This document shows positions 15,301 to 22,684 of a stretch of 30,717 nt of DNA, piece by piece. The stretch covers positions 1-30,717 of the forward strand of contig JASLCW010000124.1 in the NCBI GenBank assembly GCA_030151765.1. Reading direction: 5' to 3'. Position 1 is the stretch's first letter, and each line of letters begins with the position of its first letter. The position numbers were made by a program, and so were the translations under genes. The notes under the pieces are model-generated. The model searched no databases. It saw only the letters and a program-made list of their open reading frames with translations, and was not told the DNA's origin. This DNA is from Marmoricola sp. (lineage in GTDB: Bacteria; Actinomycetota; Actinomycetes; Propionibacteriales; Nocardioidaceae).

Positions 15301-15913
15301 CCCGGCGGTAGACCTTGCTCCATGCGACGGCATTGACCATCACCTCGGGGAAGGCGTCGAGATCGACACCGATGCGCGGTTCCGCGTGCGCATCGCGCAG
15401 CCACTGCGCGGCGGGCGTCAGGGTGCCGTGGAAGAGCCGCTGGTAGTAGAAGACGGCCAGGTCGGAGCCGGAGCTCTTCAGGGATTCGAGCGAGAGGCTG
15501 TAGGCGTCCGGCGTGACCTTGTCGTCGGCGTCGACGAAGGCGAGGAATTCCCCGACCGCGGCCTCGACACCGGTGTTGCGGGCAGCGCTCAGCCCGCCGT
15601 TGGGGCGAGTGACGATGCGCACCCGGCGGTCGGCGGCGGCGTGCTCCTCGGCGACCGCGCGGCTTCCGTCCTTGCTGCCGTCGTCGACGACGACGATCTC
15701 AAGGTGGCCGTAGTACTGCTCACGCAGCGAGGTGAGGCATTCGCCGATGTAGTCCTCGACGTTGTACATCGGCACCACGACGCTGAGCAGGCCCGGCGTG
15801 TACGCCGTACGGCCGAGGCGGCGCTGTGCGGCGGCACCGGCGCCACGGACCCGGCGTACGCCGGCCGCGCGGGCCTTCCGGGCCAAGTGAGCCGCGCGCT
15901 GCCGCGAACTCAA
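12347..15913 (-). CDS. GT2 glycosyltransferase fused to CDP-polyol phosphotransferase (wall polymer polymerase)
   Basis: This 1188-residue protein has a basic N-terminus followed by a GT-A domain (about 42-260) with SVVVPMYNVEDYIGECL, VDDGSKDGS and the metal-binding FVDADD. A beta-rich middle region (about 380-790) follows. The C-terminal PF04464-type domain (about 800-1165) shows TMHGYPYKVMG (His about 904), YAPTFRDY, LMRGHAF (His about 1046) and the late DYSSLRFDYALT motif. Family enzymes (TagF/TarL) transfer glycerol- or ribitol-phosphate from CDP-polyols to wall teichoic acid or capsule chains on the inner membrane face. The TTG start overlaps the upstream stop as TTGA, coupling it to the CDP-ribitol synthase; this makes ribitol phosphate the likelier substrate (inference). 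Confidence 0.85.
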   Translation of the reverse strand: MSSRQRAAHLARKARAAGVRRVRGAGAAAQRRLGRTAYTPGLLSVVVPMYNVEDYIGECLTSLREQYYGHLEIVVVDDGSKDGSRAVAEEHAAADRRVRIVTRPNGGLSAARNTGVEAAVGEFLAFVDADDKVTPDAYSLSLESLKSSGSDLAVFYYQRLFHGTLTPAAQWLRDAHAEPRIGVDLDAFPEVMVNAVAWSKVYRRAFYDAAGLTFPVGLIYEDQAVSMRAFARAQAFDVLPHVGVEWRMRENATSISQQHAEVGNIVAHNVAMSSSLEELREAGKPAAVRARALQLLDNNLQFFKRNAVYRNDAYWSHLREAVTMLLGEVSREDYIEHVGAYKKLLDELIREDRIDDVVSLLLEEHPRMRRHRTSVRGEYSYLELGPRYSHLPEECFRLSWSETAARGRARSFSWTPEGTLRIEGWAALSNVDLSESPSEVQVRFVAEDGRELPLRTTLRPEPRANIEFESDYHDYTAGGFVAEIDLADIPDDVASWRLDATVTRGSRSRTTELIVYPWIEASALTPVVDRPGRTLGIGSSRSGLVYLRVRTSPVTVVARDSGEGWAQVDLAGPVARVLATSGRTGVPVQLSSLGGGRTRARLDLTKARPGTVVKLAAVTDAGDQVPVLDHVDEEAAPKDLSRPWFGRSRDGRTKVQVPGPHAEITEVTVGEREVAVGLDIAPATGSFRVGLRGPDGLLQAGVLDSAGQHHTVRIPLLRPGVDGVVRALPSGAYELVVESDAQSKDVRPRPSFALSQVLPDEQLFGSVLVRAEVFEPRRPGLRFMVEPPLTVEERSDFGQRVLREQDGDRPATQDSVFFRTLYGEVTNGNCLGVHEELRRRGSQLTLFWAVTDHSVAVPEGGSPVVELSRAWHEAMRRSRYHMVDVHQMDWFERPDGQDLIETMHGYPYKVMGHEWWSKGIFPADRVYAFDRRARDWTFFVSPASYATPLLKAAFLEPAGATPKILEIGYPRNDVLFSERAAEIRERTRERLGIKPDEVAVMYAPTFRDYLSPDDMTAARVDFFDPHAAAEQLAGDATDFVFLMRGHAFNARIPGERERESDRVRDVTDFPDVNDLILASDVAIMDYSSLRFDYALTDKSMIFLVPDLAEYDAARGGVLPYAPTAPGPHVDNTDEVVAVLRDLDQLDTGYAEARAAFRAAYADIDDGRASARLVDAVFVPRGDAPPPAE

Positions 15914-17292
15914 AGTGGATCGACCCGGCGTACGTCGATGACATGGCCGGTGGTCCCCGAAATCAGGGTGTCGAGGGAGACCCGGGCCACCTCGATCGAG
16001 GCCAGCAGCGAGTCGGCCGGCTCCTCACCGAAGGCCTTCGTGCGCATGGGCGTGCCGGTGCGCTCGGGGTTGACGCAGTTGACGCGTACGCCGGACTCCG
16101 CCCACTCGTCCGCCAGCGCCTGGGTCAGGTTGACGACGGCCGCCTTCGCCGACGAGTAGAGGCTGTATCCGCGGCGGCCGCGGGTGTAGGAGCTGGAGGT
16201 GAAGAGCAGCAGGCTGCCGCCGCTGGCGTGCAGGTGCGGATAGAACTCCTGCGCGATGAAGACCGGCGCCAGATAGTTGATCTCGGTCGCCGAGTAGACC
16301 GTCTCCTCGGTCGTGTCCTGCAGGTCGCCGCGCGGGAGCACACCCGCGGTGTTGACGACGTAGTCGATCCGGTCGACCTCGTCGAGCACCTGAGCCACGG
16401 CGGCCTTGATGTCCTCGCGCCGCTCGACATGGGTGCCGGTCGCGGAACGGCTGAACGAGAAGACCTTCGCGCCGTACTCACGGGCACGCTCCACGATGTC
16501 CGCGCCGATGCCGTAGCTGCCCCCGAAGACGACGACGCAGCGGCCCTCGAGCGCGGCCCGGTAGTCCGCATCCGTGCGACCGCTGGGCGTCGCCTCGGTG
16601 GTCAACTGGAAGAGCTTGTCGGCGATGTAGACGTCGATCGGCTCGGTGACCTTCATGTTGCGCTCCTCACCGCGGACCACCCAGATCGGGGTGTCGGGGA
16701 GATAGCGCAGGACGACGGTGCAGTCGTCGGTCGCCTCGAAGTTCGGGTCCTCGCCGGCGATCTCGTAGGCGCGCTTGATGGTGCCGGCCCGGAATCCCTG
16801 CGGGGTCTGGCCGCGCATCAGCCGCGCCCGCGGCGGGATCGCCTCGATCGTGTTGGCCGCGCCGACCTCGATGATCGTGTCGGCGGACGGGATCGCCACG
16901 TCGACGGCGTCGTACTGGCGGAGCGAGTCGAAGCACTCGCCGACGATCCGCGGCGCGACCAGCGGGCGTACGGCGTCGTGGAAGAGCACCAGGCTGTTGT
17001 CGTCCTCGATCGCGGCGAGTGCCCGCAGCGTCGTGCCGTTGCGGGTGTCGGCGCCCTCGAGGACCTGGCTGACCTTGGGATAGTGCCCCGGCCGCAGGAT
17101 CTCGTGCACCGCGTCGAGATAGCCCGGCGTCATCATCACGATGACCTCGTCCACCGACGCGTGGTCGTTGAAGAGCTGGATGGTGTGCTCGAGGATCGTC
17201 CGCCCGGCGATCTTGATCAGCTGCTTCGGGATGTCGAGGCCGACACGAGTGCCCACCCCACCGGCGAGAATGACGGCGACGTTCTTGCTCAC
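15910..17292 (-). CDS. Bifunctional cytidylyltransferase / SDR oxidoreductase, probably CDP-ribitol synthesis (Bcs1-like)
   Basis: This is a 460-residue two-domain protein. Residues 1 to about 230 are an IspD/TarI-type cytidylyltransferase, with VAVILAGGVGTRVGLDIPKQ, LVLFHDAVRPLV and an ATDDCT motif. Residues from about 240 are a short-chain dehydrogenase, with VVFGGSYGIGADIV, VNTAGV, TSSSY and the catalytic YSLYSSAK. This fusion matches Haemophilus Bcs1, which reduces ribulose 5-phosphate and makes CDP-ribitol; single-domain counterparts are TarI and TarJ. The GTG start has AGGAAGG five nt upstream and a TATCCT box further up. Its stop overlaps the start of the next phosphotransferase. An IspD role in isoprenoid synthesis is less likely because of the fusion and neighbours. 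Confidence 0.87.
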   Translation of the reverse strand: MSKNVAVILAGGVGTRVGLDIPKQLIKIAGRTILEHTIQLFNDHASVDEVIVMMTPGYLDAVHEILRPGHYPKVSQVLEGADTRNGTTLRALAAIEDDNSLVLFHDAVRPLVAPRIVGECFDSLRQYDAVDVAIPSADTIIEVGAANTIEAIPPRARLMRGQTPQGFRAGTIKRAYEIAGEDPNFEATDDCTVVLRYLPDTPIWVVRGEERNMKVTEPIDVYIADKLFQLTTEATPSGRTDADYRAALEGRCVVVFGGSYGIGADIVERAREYGAKVFSFSRSATGTHVERREDIKAAVAQVLDEVDRIDYVVNTAGVLPRGDLQDTTEETVYSATEINYLAPVFIAQEFYPHLHASGGSLLLFTSSSYTRGRRGYSLYSSAKAAVVNLTQALADEWAESGVRVNCVNPERTGTPMRTKAFGEEPADSLLASIEVARVSLDTLISGTTGHVIDVRRVDPL

Positions 17293-17326
17293 GCGTGCCT
17301 TCCTGTCTGTGCGGACACCAGACCGC

Positions 17327-17332
17327 AGGATA
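17327..17332 (-). promoter_or_regulatory. Candidate -10 box for the CDP-ribitol synthase gene
   Basis: TATCCT on the minus strand lies about 34 nt before the GTG start, in the 69-nt gap after the sulfotransferase-like gene. It gives a short leader containing the AGGAAGG ribosome-binding site (17298-17304). No consensus -35 was seen. Confidence 0.3.
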
Positions 17333-17361
17333 CAAGCATCCGGCCGCGGCTCAGCCTCGCC

Positions 17362-18525
17362 TCAGTCGCGCCTGCGACGTACGGCACCCGTCATCCGGCG
17401 AACGAGGTCCCGGCTCGGCTCCGCCTCGGGTGCCGCGGGCGCCGGCTTCTCGGCCAGTTCCCTGCCCACCCTGATGGCCGCGGCGACCGCCGCGACCGCG
17501 ACCTCGATGGGGATCGTGGTCGGCGCCGGCTCGATCTCGCCGCCGAACGAGGCTGGGTCGACCCGCAGGGAGCCCGGGTCGCCGATCACGGTCACGCCCG
17601 ACTCCTCGAGGACGCGGGCGCGCTCCTCGCTCAACTGCGCCACCCGCTCGCCCGCCCAGGCGGGCACCGGGAGCCCGGCCTGCTCGTCCTCGCGCGCGGG
17701 GATGCTCATCGTCTGCCGGAGAACCCCGCGGCGCATGAAGCGGAGGAAGTCGCGCTCGGACCACTTGTTGTCACGGAAGACCTGGTTGAGCTGGCGGTGG
17801 AATTCGGTGCGCTCCCGGGTCAGGGAGGCGTTGGCGGCCGAGCTCGGCGTGAGGAAGCCGTCGGAGAGTCCGAGGAGTCGTTCGAAGGTGTCTGGCACTT
17901 GGCGCCGGTTGCGCTTGTCGCCGACCACCGCGATGAACTGCTCGGGCGGCAGCACCGCGGTCCAGTCGCGGATGACCCGGCCGAGGTCGTGGGATCGCCA
18001 GAAGGTGCGCGCGGAGGCGTTGTCCCCCTCGGGGTCGAGCACCTCGCGGAGCCACTCCTCGTAGGACTCGATCCAGGGCCTGGTCTTCACCCGCTCCTGC
18101 CACTGCGAGGGGAGCAGTCCGTCGAGCCCACGGATCACGGTGATGACATGCACGCGGTCCGCGCCGAGGTCCTCGACCAGGCGAGCGATCTGCCCGGCAT
18201 CGGCCGCACCCAGGTCCTCGGTGCTCACGCAGATCCGCGGCTCTCGCGCAGCCCGGATCTCGTCGACCAGGATCTCCCAATCGGCGAGGGTGGCCTTCGG
18301 GCGACCGGCGGGGGTTCTCCCGACGAGACCCCAGCCGGGCCGGCGCTGCCGCCAGTCGGTACCGGGATAGAGGACGCCGTGCTCGGCCAGCTCCGCGCGC
18401 TGCTCGTTCATGGCCAGCTGGATCGCCGTCGAGCCCGTCTTGTAGGGCCCGATGTGGACCAAGATGCTGCCCTCGGGCAGCAGCGACGAGCTTGCTTCAT
18501 CCACACCAGACAGCACGAGCCCCAT
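17362..18525 (-). CDS. Sulfotransferase-like protein with PAPS-loop
   Basis: This protein has 387 residues from the ATG at 18525; a GTG three codons upstream (18534) is an alternative. The segment VHIGPYKTGSTAIQ (about residues 23-36) matches the 5'-phosphosulfate-binding loop of PAPS-dependent sulfotransferases (HIGPxKTGT/S pattern). Around residues 115-150 lie VHVITVIRGLDGLLPSQWQ, where R and S fit the 3'-phosphate-binding pattern. The C-terminus has an Ala/Val/Pro-rich stretch and a basic tail. The sugar or polymer acceptor is unknown. It lies between the CDP-ribitol synthase and a divergent second sulfotransferase, suggesting modification of the same surface glycan (inference). Confidence 0.75.
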   Translation of the reverse strand: MGLVLSGVDEASSSLLPEGSILVHIGPYKTGSTAIQLAMNEQRAELAEHGVLYPGTDWRQRRPGWGLVGRTPAGRPKATLADWEILVDEIRAAREPRICVSTEDLGAADAGQIARLVEDLGADRVHVITVIRGLDGLLPSQWQERVKTRPWIESYEEWLREVLDPEGDNASARTFWRSHDLGRVIRDWTAVLPPEQFIAVVGDKRNRRQVPDTFERLLGLSDGFLTPSSAANASLTRERTEFHRQLNQVFRDNKWSERDFLRFMRRGVLRQTMSIPAREDEQAGLPVPAWAGERVAQLSEERARVLEESGVTVIGDPGSLRVDPASFGGEIEPAPTTIPIEVAVAAVAAAIRVGRELAEKPAPAAPEAEPSRDLVRRMTGAVRRRRD

Positions 18526-18545
18526 GGTAGCCACGGCGCGACGGG

Positions 18546-18551
18546 TAGCAT
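18546..18551 (+). promoter_or_regulatory. Candidate -10 box of the plus-strand sulfotransferase (leaderless)
   Basis: TAGCAT is followed by 7 nt and the ATG at 18559, with no ribosome-binding site. Only 33 nt separate the two divergent sulfotransferase starts, so a leaderless transcript is plausible. Confidence 0.45.
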
Positions 18552-18558
18552 CCTGGCC

Positions 18559-19575
18559 ATGTCAGCGAGCCCGGAGATCGACGTACCTCCGGCGATGCGG
18601 CTGGGTCAGCGGGGCCTCGGCGGACGTTCCTATGTCCTGCCCGAGCACAAGGTCATGTTCATCTCGGTCGCCAAGAACGCCTGCACCAGCGTGAAGTGGC
18701 TGCTCGCCGATCTGGCCGGCGAGAACCCCGAGCGCTTCCACCGCACCTTCGCGATGGTGAGCGATCCGGCGGACACCATCCACCAGCGGCAGCTGTGGGA
18801 GCACATCGAGAAGTACGACGTCGACGACCCGGACCGGATCGCTGAGATCCATCCGGACAACGGCTGGTTCGTCTTCGGACTGGTTCGCGACCCGCATGCC
18901 CGGCTCTTCTCGGCCTGGCAGTCGAAGTTCCTCAACCACGACCCGTGGTACGCGCGCTATCGCGACGAGTCCTTCTATCCCGACCTGCCCCGCTCCACCG
19001 ACGACGTACGCCGCTCCTTCGCCGACTTCGTCCGCTGGCTCGCTGACAACCCCGAGCACAAGATCAGCACCAGCGACACCCACTTCCAGGCGCAGAGCGG
19101 GCTGCTGCAGTCCTGGCGGGTGAACTACTCCAGGATCTACAACGTGCGCGAGGTGGGCGACCTGCTCGACGACCTCGGCGCCCACCTCGCCACCGTCGGG
19201 CGGGGCCGGAAGCTGAAGCTCCCCCGCGACAACAGCACCCCGCTGCGCGCGCACCGCTTCCTCTTCTCCGACGGCGTGCGCGAGCTGATCGACGAGCGCT
19301 TCGCGGCCGACCTGGCCGAGTTCGGCTCGATGTTCGACTTCGACCGCGACGTGCCGGACACCGACCCGGAGTGGAGCCCCGAGGTCTTCCGCGGCATCGG
19401 CGCCACCGCCAGCGCCTACGACCAGATCGCCTTCCTCACCGGCGACCGGGTCCGCCTCGACAAGGAGCGGCAGCGCCTCCTCGGCGCCCTCGAGGCGCAC
19501 CGCACCGGGGATCACTCAGGCCGGGAGATGGTCCGGGCCCTCGCCGGCAAGGTCAAGCGGCGTCTCGGCGGCTAG
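18559..19575 (+). CDS. Carbohydrate sulfotransferase (Sulfotransfer_2 / HNK-1-like)
   Basis: This 338-residue protein has the phosphosulfate-binding motif VAKNACTSVKWLL (residues 37-49), typical of the family-2 carbohydrate sulfotransferases (C-T-S-x-K). It also has the 3'-phosphate-binding motif VFGLVRDPHARLFSAW (Arg110 and Ser117 region). No signal peptide or membrane segment is seen, so it should act in the cytoplasm on a nucleotide- or lipid-linked acceptor using PAPS. The start is the ATG at 18559; the open frame extends far upstream only as an antisense shadow. It is the only plus-strand gene in insert B, and its last 60 nt overlap the convergent polymerase gene. Confidence 0.86.
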   Translation: MSASPEIDVPPAMRLGQRGLGGRSYVLPEHKVMFISVAKNACTSVKWLLADLAGENPERFHRTFAMVSDPADTIHQRQLWEHIEKYDVDDPDRIAEIHPDNGWFVFGLVRDPHARLFSAWQSKFLNHDPWYARYRDESFYPDLPRSTDDVRRSFADFVRWLADNPEHKISTSDTHFQAQSGLLQSWRVNYSRIYNVREVGDLLDDLGAHLATVGRGRKLKLPRDNSTPLRAHRFLFSDGVRELIDERFAADLAEFGSMFDFDRDVPDTDPEWSPEVFRGIGATASAYDQIAFLTGDRVRLDKERQRLLGALEAHRTGDHSGREMVRALAGKVKRRLGG

Positions 19576-22032
19576 GTCGAGCATCGCGGCGACGACCCGT
19601 TCCGCCGCGTGGCCGTCCTGGTGGGCGTTGAAGCGCTCGTGGAAGATCCGCCGGGCCTCGGCGTAGTCCCGGTCCAGTGCGTCCAGGTCGCTGAGCGCGG
19701 CGACCACCGCGTCCGTCGTACGGGCGAGCGGGCCCGGGGCCGAGTCGCGGTAGTCGTAGAGGAAGCCACGACTGTCCGCATAGCTCTCGAGATCGGGGAC
19801 GCAGAAGACCATCGGCCGGCCGGTGAGCGCGAAGTCGAAGCGGATCGACGAGTAGTCGAGGACGGCGGCGTCGGCGGCGATGATCAGGTCGTTGATCTCG
19901 GGATGGTCGGTGACGTCGAGGACCCGCGCCCCGGCGACCGCACGATCCACGTGGAAGCGGTGACCCCGCAGCAAGAGCGTGTAGCGCTCCCCCAGCGCCT
20001 GCGCGGCCGCGACCACGTCGAAGCCGTCGCCGAGCCGGGCCCGCCGAAAGTTGGTGGCCAGCTCAGGACGCCAGGTCGGGGCATAGAGCACCGCGATCTG
20101 GTCGGGGGCGAGGCCGAGGGCCGCGCGCAACTCCTCCCGCTTCCCCTCCGGTACGACGACCAGCGCGTCGTCGCGCGGATAGCCGTGATCGACCACGGGA
20201 CCGTCGTACTGGAATTCACTGCGGTAGTGGCCGGTCATCTCCGGGCTCGGGCTGACCAGCAGTGACCAGGTGCGCGGGCCGTGGTCGAGGGTGCGCTCGA
20301 TCTGGCCCTCGGTGAAGCCGGACTGGCGCCAGGCGGAGAGTCCCATCGTCTTGCCCGGGTTGCCGTGCCAGGTCTGCACCAGCACCTGACCGGGCCGGCG
20401 CCGGAACCAGCGCTCCGGCTCGATGTTGAGGCACAACCAGCGTGCGGTGGCCAGCGTGCGGTACCACTCGCGGCTCCGGATCAGCACCGGCTCGGCGCCC
20501 TCGGGGACCGGCACGTCGAGTGAGTCGACCAGCCACCGGGTGCGGAGGTCGGGGCGGAGTCGGCGCAGCTCGCGATGGATCGCCAGCGGGCTGTCCGTCG
20601 CGGACTGGCCGGTGTAGGCCTGGAAATAGGCGAGATCGGGCTCGATCGGGTGCGGCTCGGCGTACCAGCGCTGCAGCTCGCGCTGCGCCCACGGCCCGAT
20701 CTCGTCGTCGCCACGGGCGTCCGGCGGGAGGTCGAGGCCGAGCTCGGCCGGTACGTCGGCCTCGCCGCTCCGGCTGATCCCGGCGACGGTCATGTCGATC
20801 CGGAGCCGTCCCGGCCGGGTGCTGCCGAGGTCGATCTCGAGCCAGCCCTGGCGATGATCGTGGTCGGCCTCCGCAGCGATCCGATTGGCTCGCGGATCGG
20901 GAACCACAGTGACGGGCACCGGCGTACCGCCGAAGCTCGCCGTGACGACCGGGTCGACGGTCGAGACCTGGCGGATGAAGGCCAGCGCGGCGAGACGCCC
21001 CTGGCGTCGCTCCAAGGGCCGCACCACCAGGGGCGTCTCCCGCTCGGCGAGGCGAGTCGCCGCCGCGGGAAGAGCAGCCGCTGTGAGGTCGGCATGAGCC
21101 TCGCCCGAGCGGGTCAGCGTGGGCAGGTCGTCGTGGTCCCGCCACCGCGACAGGACCAGCTCAGTCACCGCGTCGCGGTCGTCGGCCGCGGTCAAGGCGG
21201 CCAGGACCCGCGACTCCGCCCGCACCGGCGGCTCCGTCCCGGCGAGCTCGGTCAACGCGGTCGCGATCTTCTCCAGCCGCCGCCACTGTTTCTCAGTCAG
21301 GCGCTCAACGTCGCCGAGCAGGGCCGGCAGCCGCGTATCCAGCACTGCGGCGGCCCATTCCGGCCGGGGTGCCGGAGCACCGAGCGCGGACTTCACCGCG
21401 GCCAGCCAGGCATCCGCCTCGTCGGACCAGACCCGGACATGTCCGAAGGGCAGGCCCAGGCTCCGATCCCGATCCTCATGCGTGACCGCGTCGACGAGGG
21501 TGCAGCCGAGGCTCTCGTCGATGGCCGCGAGCGTGGCATCCGCGAAGCGTCCGTGGTCCTCGATGAAGTCCAGCCCGCTGGCCTGCCAGCGGGCCAGGTC
21601 GATGATCCGGTCCCCGAGCCCCGGCTCGGTCCCGGGCGCCGGCGTGAAGGCCTGCTCGCGCCAGTCGCCATGGCGTTGCGAACGTCCGGCCGCGGTGCCC
21701 CTGCCGTTCAGCGCTCGGACCAGCAGGGCGGTGGAGTGCCACGGGAGCAGGTCACTCGCCTCGAGCAGCCGGCCGTAGCGGCCGCGCGCCCGGCGCAGGC
21801 CGTCGGAGCGGGCCGAGGCGATGGTCGGGTGGTCGGTGCCGGCACCCCACTCGACGACCAGTTCGGTGCTGTCCCGGTAGGTCTGGCGGCGTACCGATTC
21901 CAGCGCCTCGTCGAGGAAGCGGGCCTGGCCCGGGCCGACCGTCACCACGTGGACCACGCGGCCCGCGGGACGTGCCTGCCACGTGCGGGTCAGGCGTGCG
22001 GCCACGCGGCCACGAACGGACTGAGCGCCCAT
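19516..22032 (-). CDS. CDP-glycerol/ribitol phosphotransferase with degenerate GT-A N-terminus
   Basis: In this 838-residue protein, residues about 25-120 resemble a GT2 start (VHVVTVGPGQARFLDEALESV, then YGRLLEASDLLPW where an active enzyme would carry a DxD). This suggests a degenerate glycosyltransferase domain. The C-terminal PF04464-type domain (about 470-825) has QTWHGNPGKTMG (His about 555), LYAPTWRPE, LLRGHRF (His about 690) and LDYSSIRFDFALTGRP, so the phosphotransferase motifs are intact. It is a paralogue of the 1188-residue polymerase and may act as a primase or second polymerase. The ATG directly abuts the stop of the upstream membrane protein (TGA then ATG). Confidence 0.83.
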   Translation of the reverse strand: MGAQSVRGRVAARLTRTWQARPAGRVVHVVTVGPGQARFLDEALESVRRQTYRDSTELVVEWGAGTDHPTIASARSDGLRRARGRYGRLLEASDLLPWHSTALLVRALNGRGTAAGRSQRHGDWREQAFTPAPGTEPGLGDRIIDLARWQASGLDFIEDHGRFADATLAAIDESLGCTLVDAVTHEDRDRSLGLPFGHVRVWSDEADAWLAAVKSALGAPAPRPEWAAAVLDTRLPALLGDVERLTEKQWRRLEKIATALTELAGTEPPVRAESRVLAALTAADDRDAVTELVLSRWRDHDDLPTLTRSGEAHADLTAAALPAAATRLAERETPLVVRPLERRQGRLAALAFIRQVSTVDPVVTASFGGTPVPVTVVPDPRANRIAAEADHDHRQGWLEIDLGSTRPGRLRIDMTVAGISRSGEADVPAELGLDLPPDARGDDEIGPWAQRELQRWYAEPHPIEPDLAYFQAYTGQSATDSPLAIHRELRRLRPDLRTRWLVDSLDVPVPEGAEPVLIRSREWYRTLATARWLCLNIEPERWFRRRPGQVLVQTWHGNPGKTMGLSAWRQSGFTEGQIERTLDHGPRTWSLLVSPSPEMTGHYRSEFQYDGPVVDHGYPRDDALVVVPEGKREELRAALGLAPDQIAVLYAPTWRPELATNFRRARLGDGFDVVAAAQALGERYTLLLRGHRFHVDRAVAGARVLDVTDHPEINDLIIAADAAVLDYSSIRFDFALTGRPMVFCVPDLESYADSRGFLYDYRDSAPGPLARTTDAVVAALSDLDALDRDYAEARRIFHERFNAHQDGHAAERVVAAMLDLAAETPLDLAGEGPDHLPA

Positions 22033-22659
22033 TCAGGCGGTCCGGTTCTCCTTGCTGGCGCCCACGTGGCGGCCAGGGAGGGTCTCCTGGGCCCGGCGTT
22101 CGAAGTCGGCGAGATCGGCGAAGTCCGCGAGATCGTTGCCCCCGCCGCCCTCGCTCTCCCAGCTGGCGAGCGCTTCGGCGAGCTCGGCCTGACGCTCGGT
22201 GAGCTCGCCCTCCAGCTGGTTGACCTGGGTGCGGGCCTCGTCGAGGCGGCGATTGCTGTCGGCCAGGCGGACCTCGGCGGTCGCGGCCCGGCGCTGCTGG
22301 ACGACCAGGGCACCCTCGAGCTCGCGCATCGTGGTCTGCGAGGTCGCCAGCCGCTCGGTCATCGCGCTGGTGAATTCGGCGTGCTCGGCGGCGCGCTGGC
22401 TGAACAGATCCTCGTACGCCGCCGCAGCGGCCGCGCGGTCGGCGGCGTTCTCGCGACGGGACTGGAGCACCTCGGTCCACATCATCCGCAGCGCTGCCCA
22501 GGCGAAGACGAGAGCGACGACGGCGGCGAGGCTCAGCCAGGTCACCGAACGGGTCGGCAATGCGGCCACCACGGCGATCGTCGCGATCGCCATCAGGGTC
22601 ACGGCGACCGTGACGCGGACACTGCGTTGACGACGGCGTGCGGGCGTGCGACTGGCCAT
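22033..22659 (-). CDS. Membrane protein with two N-terminal helices and a coiled coil
   Basis: This 208-residue protein has a basic N-terminus, two hydrophobic helices (about 15-34 VTVAVTLMAIATIAVVAAL and 39-58), then a long Ala/Glu/Arg-rich coiled-coil region (about 65-170). It ends with an acidic and basic tail (NDLADFADLADFERRAQ). No family was recognised. By position it corresponds to Rv3604c of M. tuberculosis (between the DUF3180 and DUF2520 genes), but similarity beyond being a membrane protein is not claimed. TAGCCT lies 6 nt before the ATG, suggesting a leaderless transcript. It abuts the phosphotransferase gene and is probably cotranscribed with it. Confidence 0.75.
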   Translation of the reverse strand: MASRTPARRRQRSVRVTVAVTLMAIATIAVVAALPTRSVTWLSLAAVVALVFAWAALRMMWTEVLQSRRENAADRAAAAAAYEDLFSQRAAEHAEFTSAMTERLATSQTTMRELEGALVVQQRRAATAEVRLADSNRRLDEARTQVNQLEGELTERQAELAEALASWESEGGGGNDLADFADLADFERRAQETLPGRHVGASKENRTA

Positions 22660-22665
22660 GTCCGA

Positions 22666-22671
22666 AGGCTA
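22666..22671 (-). promoter_or_regulatory. Candidate -10 box of the coiled-coil membrane protein gene (leaderless)
   Basis: TAGCCT-N6-ATG on the minus strand, with the same hexamer and spacing as lysS and no ribosome-binding site. It would also drive the downstream phosphotransferase. Confidence 0.45.
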
Positions 22672-22684
22672 ATCCGCGGACGGC

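Noticed and set aside
13175..16159. 994-codon open frame on the plus strand
   Set aside because: It lies antisense to the GT2-polymerase and synthase genes, whose protein motifs are unmistakable. Its composition (Arg, Asp, Gly, Val-rich, no motifs) is that of a GC-rich shadow frame.
15910..17292. Annotation as isoprenoid IspD
   Set aside because: The N-terminal domain is IspD-like, but the fusion to a short-chain dehydrogenase and the coupling to a polyol-phosphate polymerase fit the Bcs1/TarI-TarJ role better.
15826..18558. Upstream extension of the plus-strand sulfotransferase frame
   Set aside because: The frame is open far upstream but antisense to two recognised genes. Family homology begins only after the ATG at 18559, which has a plausible -10 box just before it.
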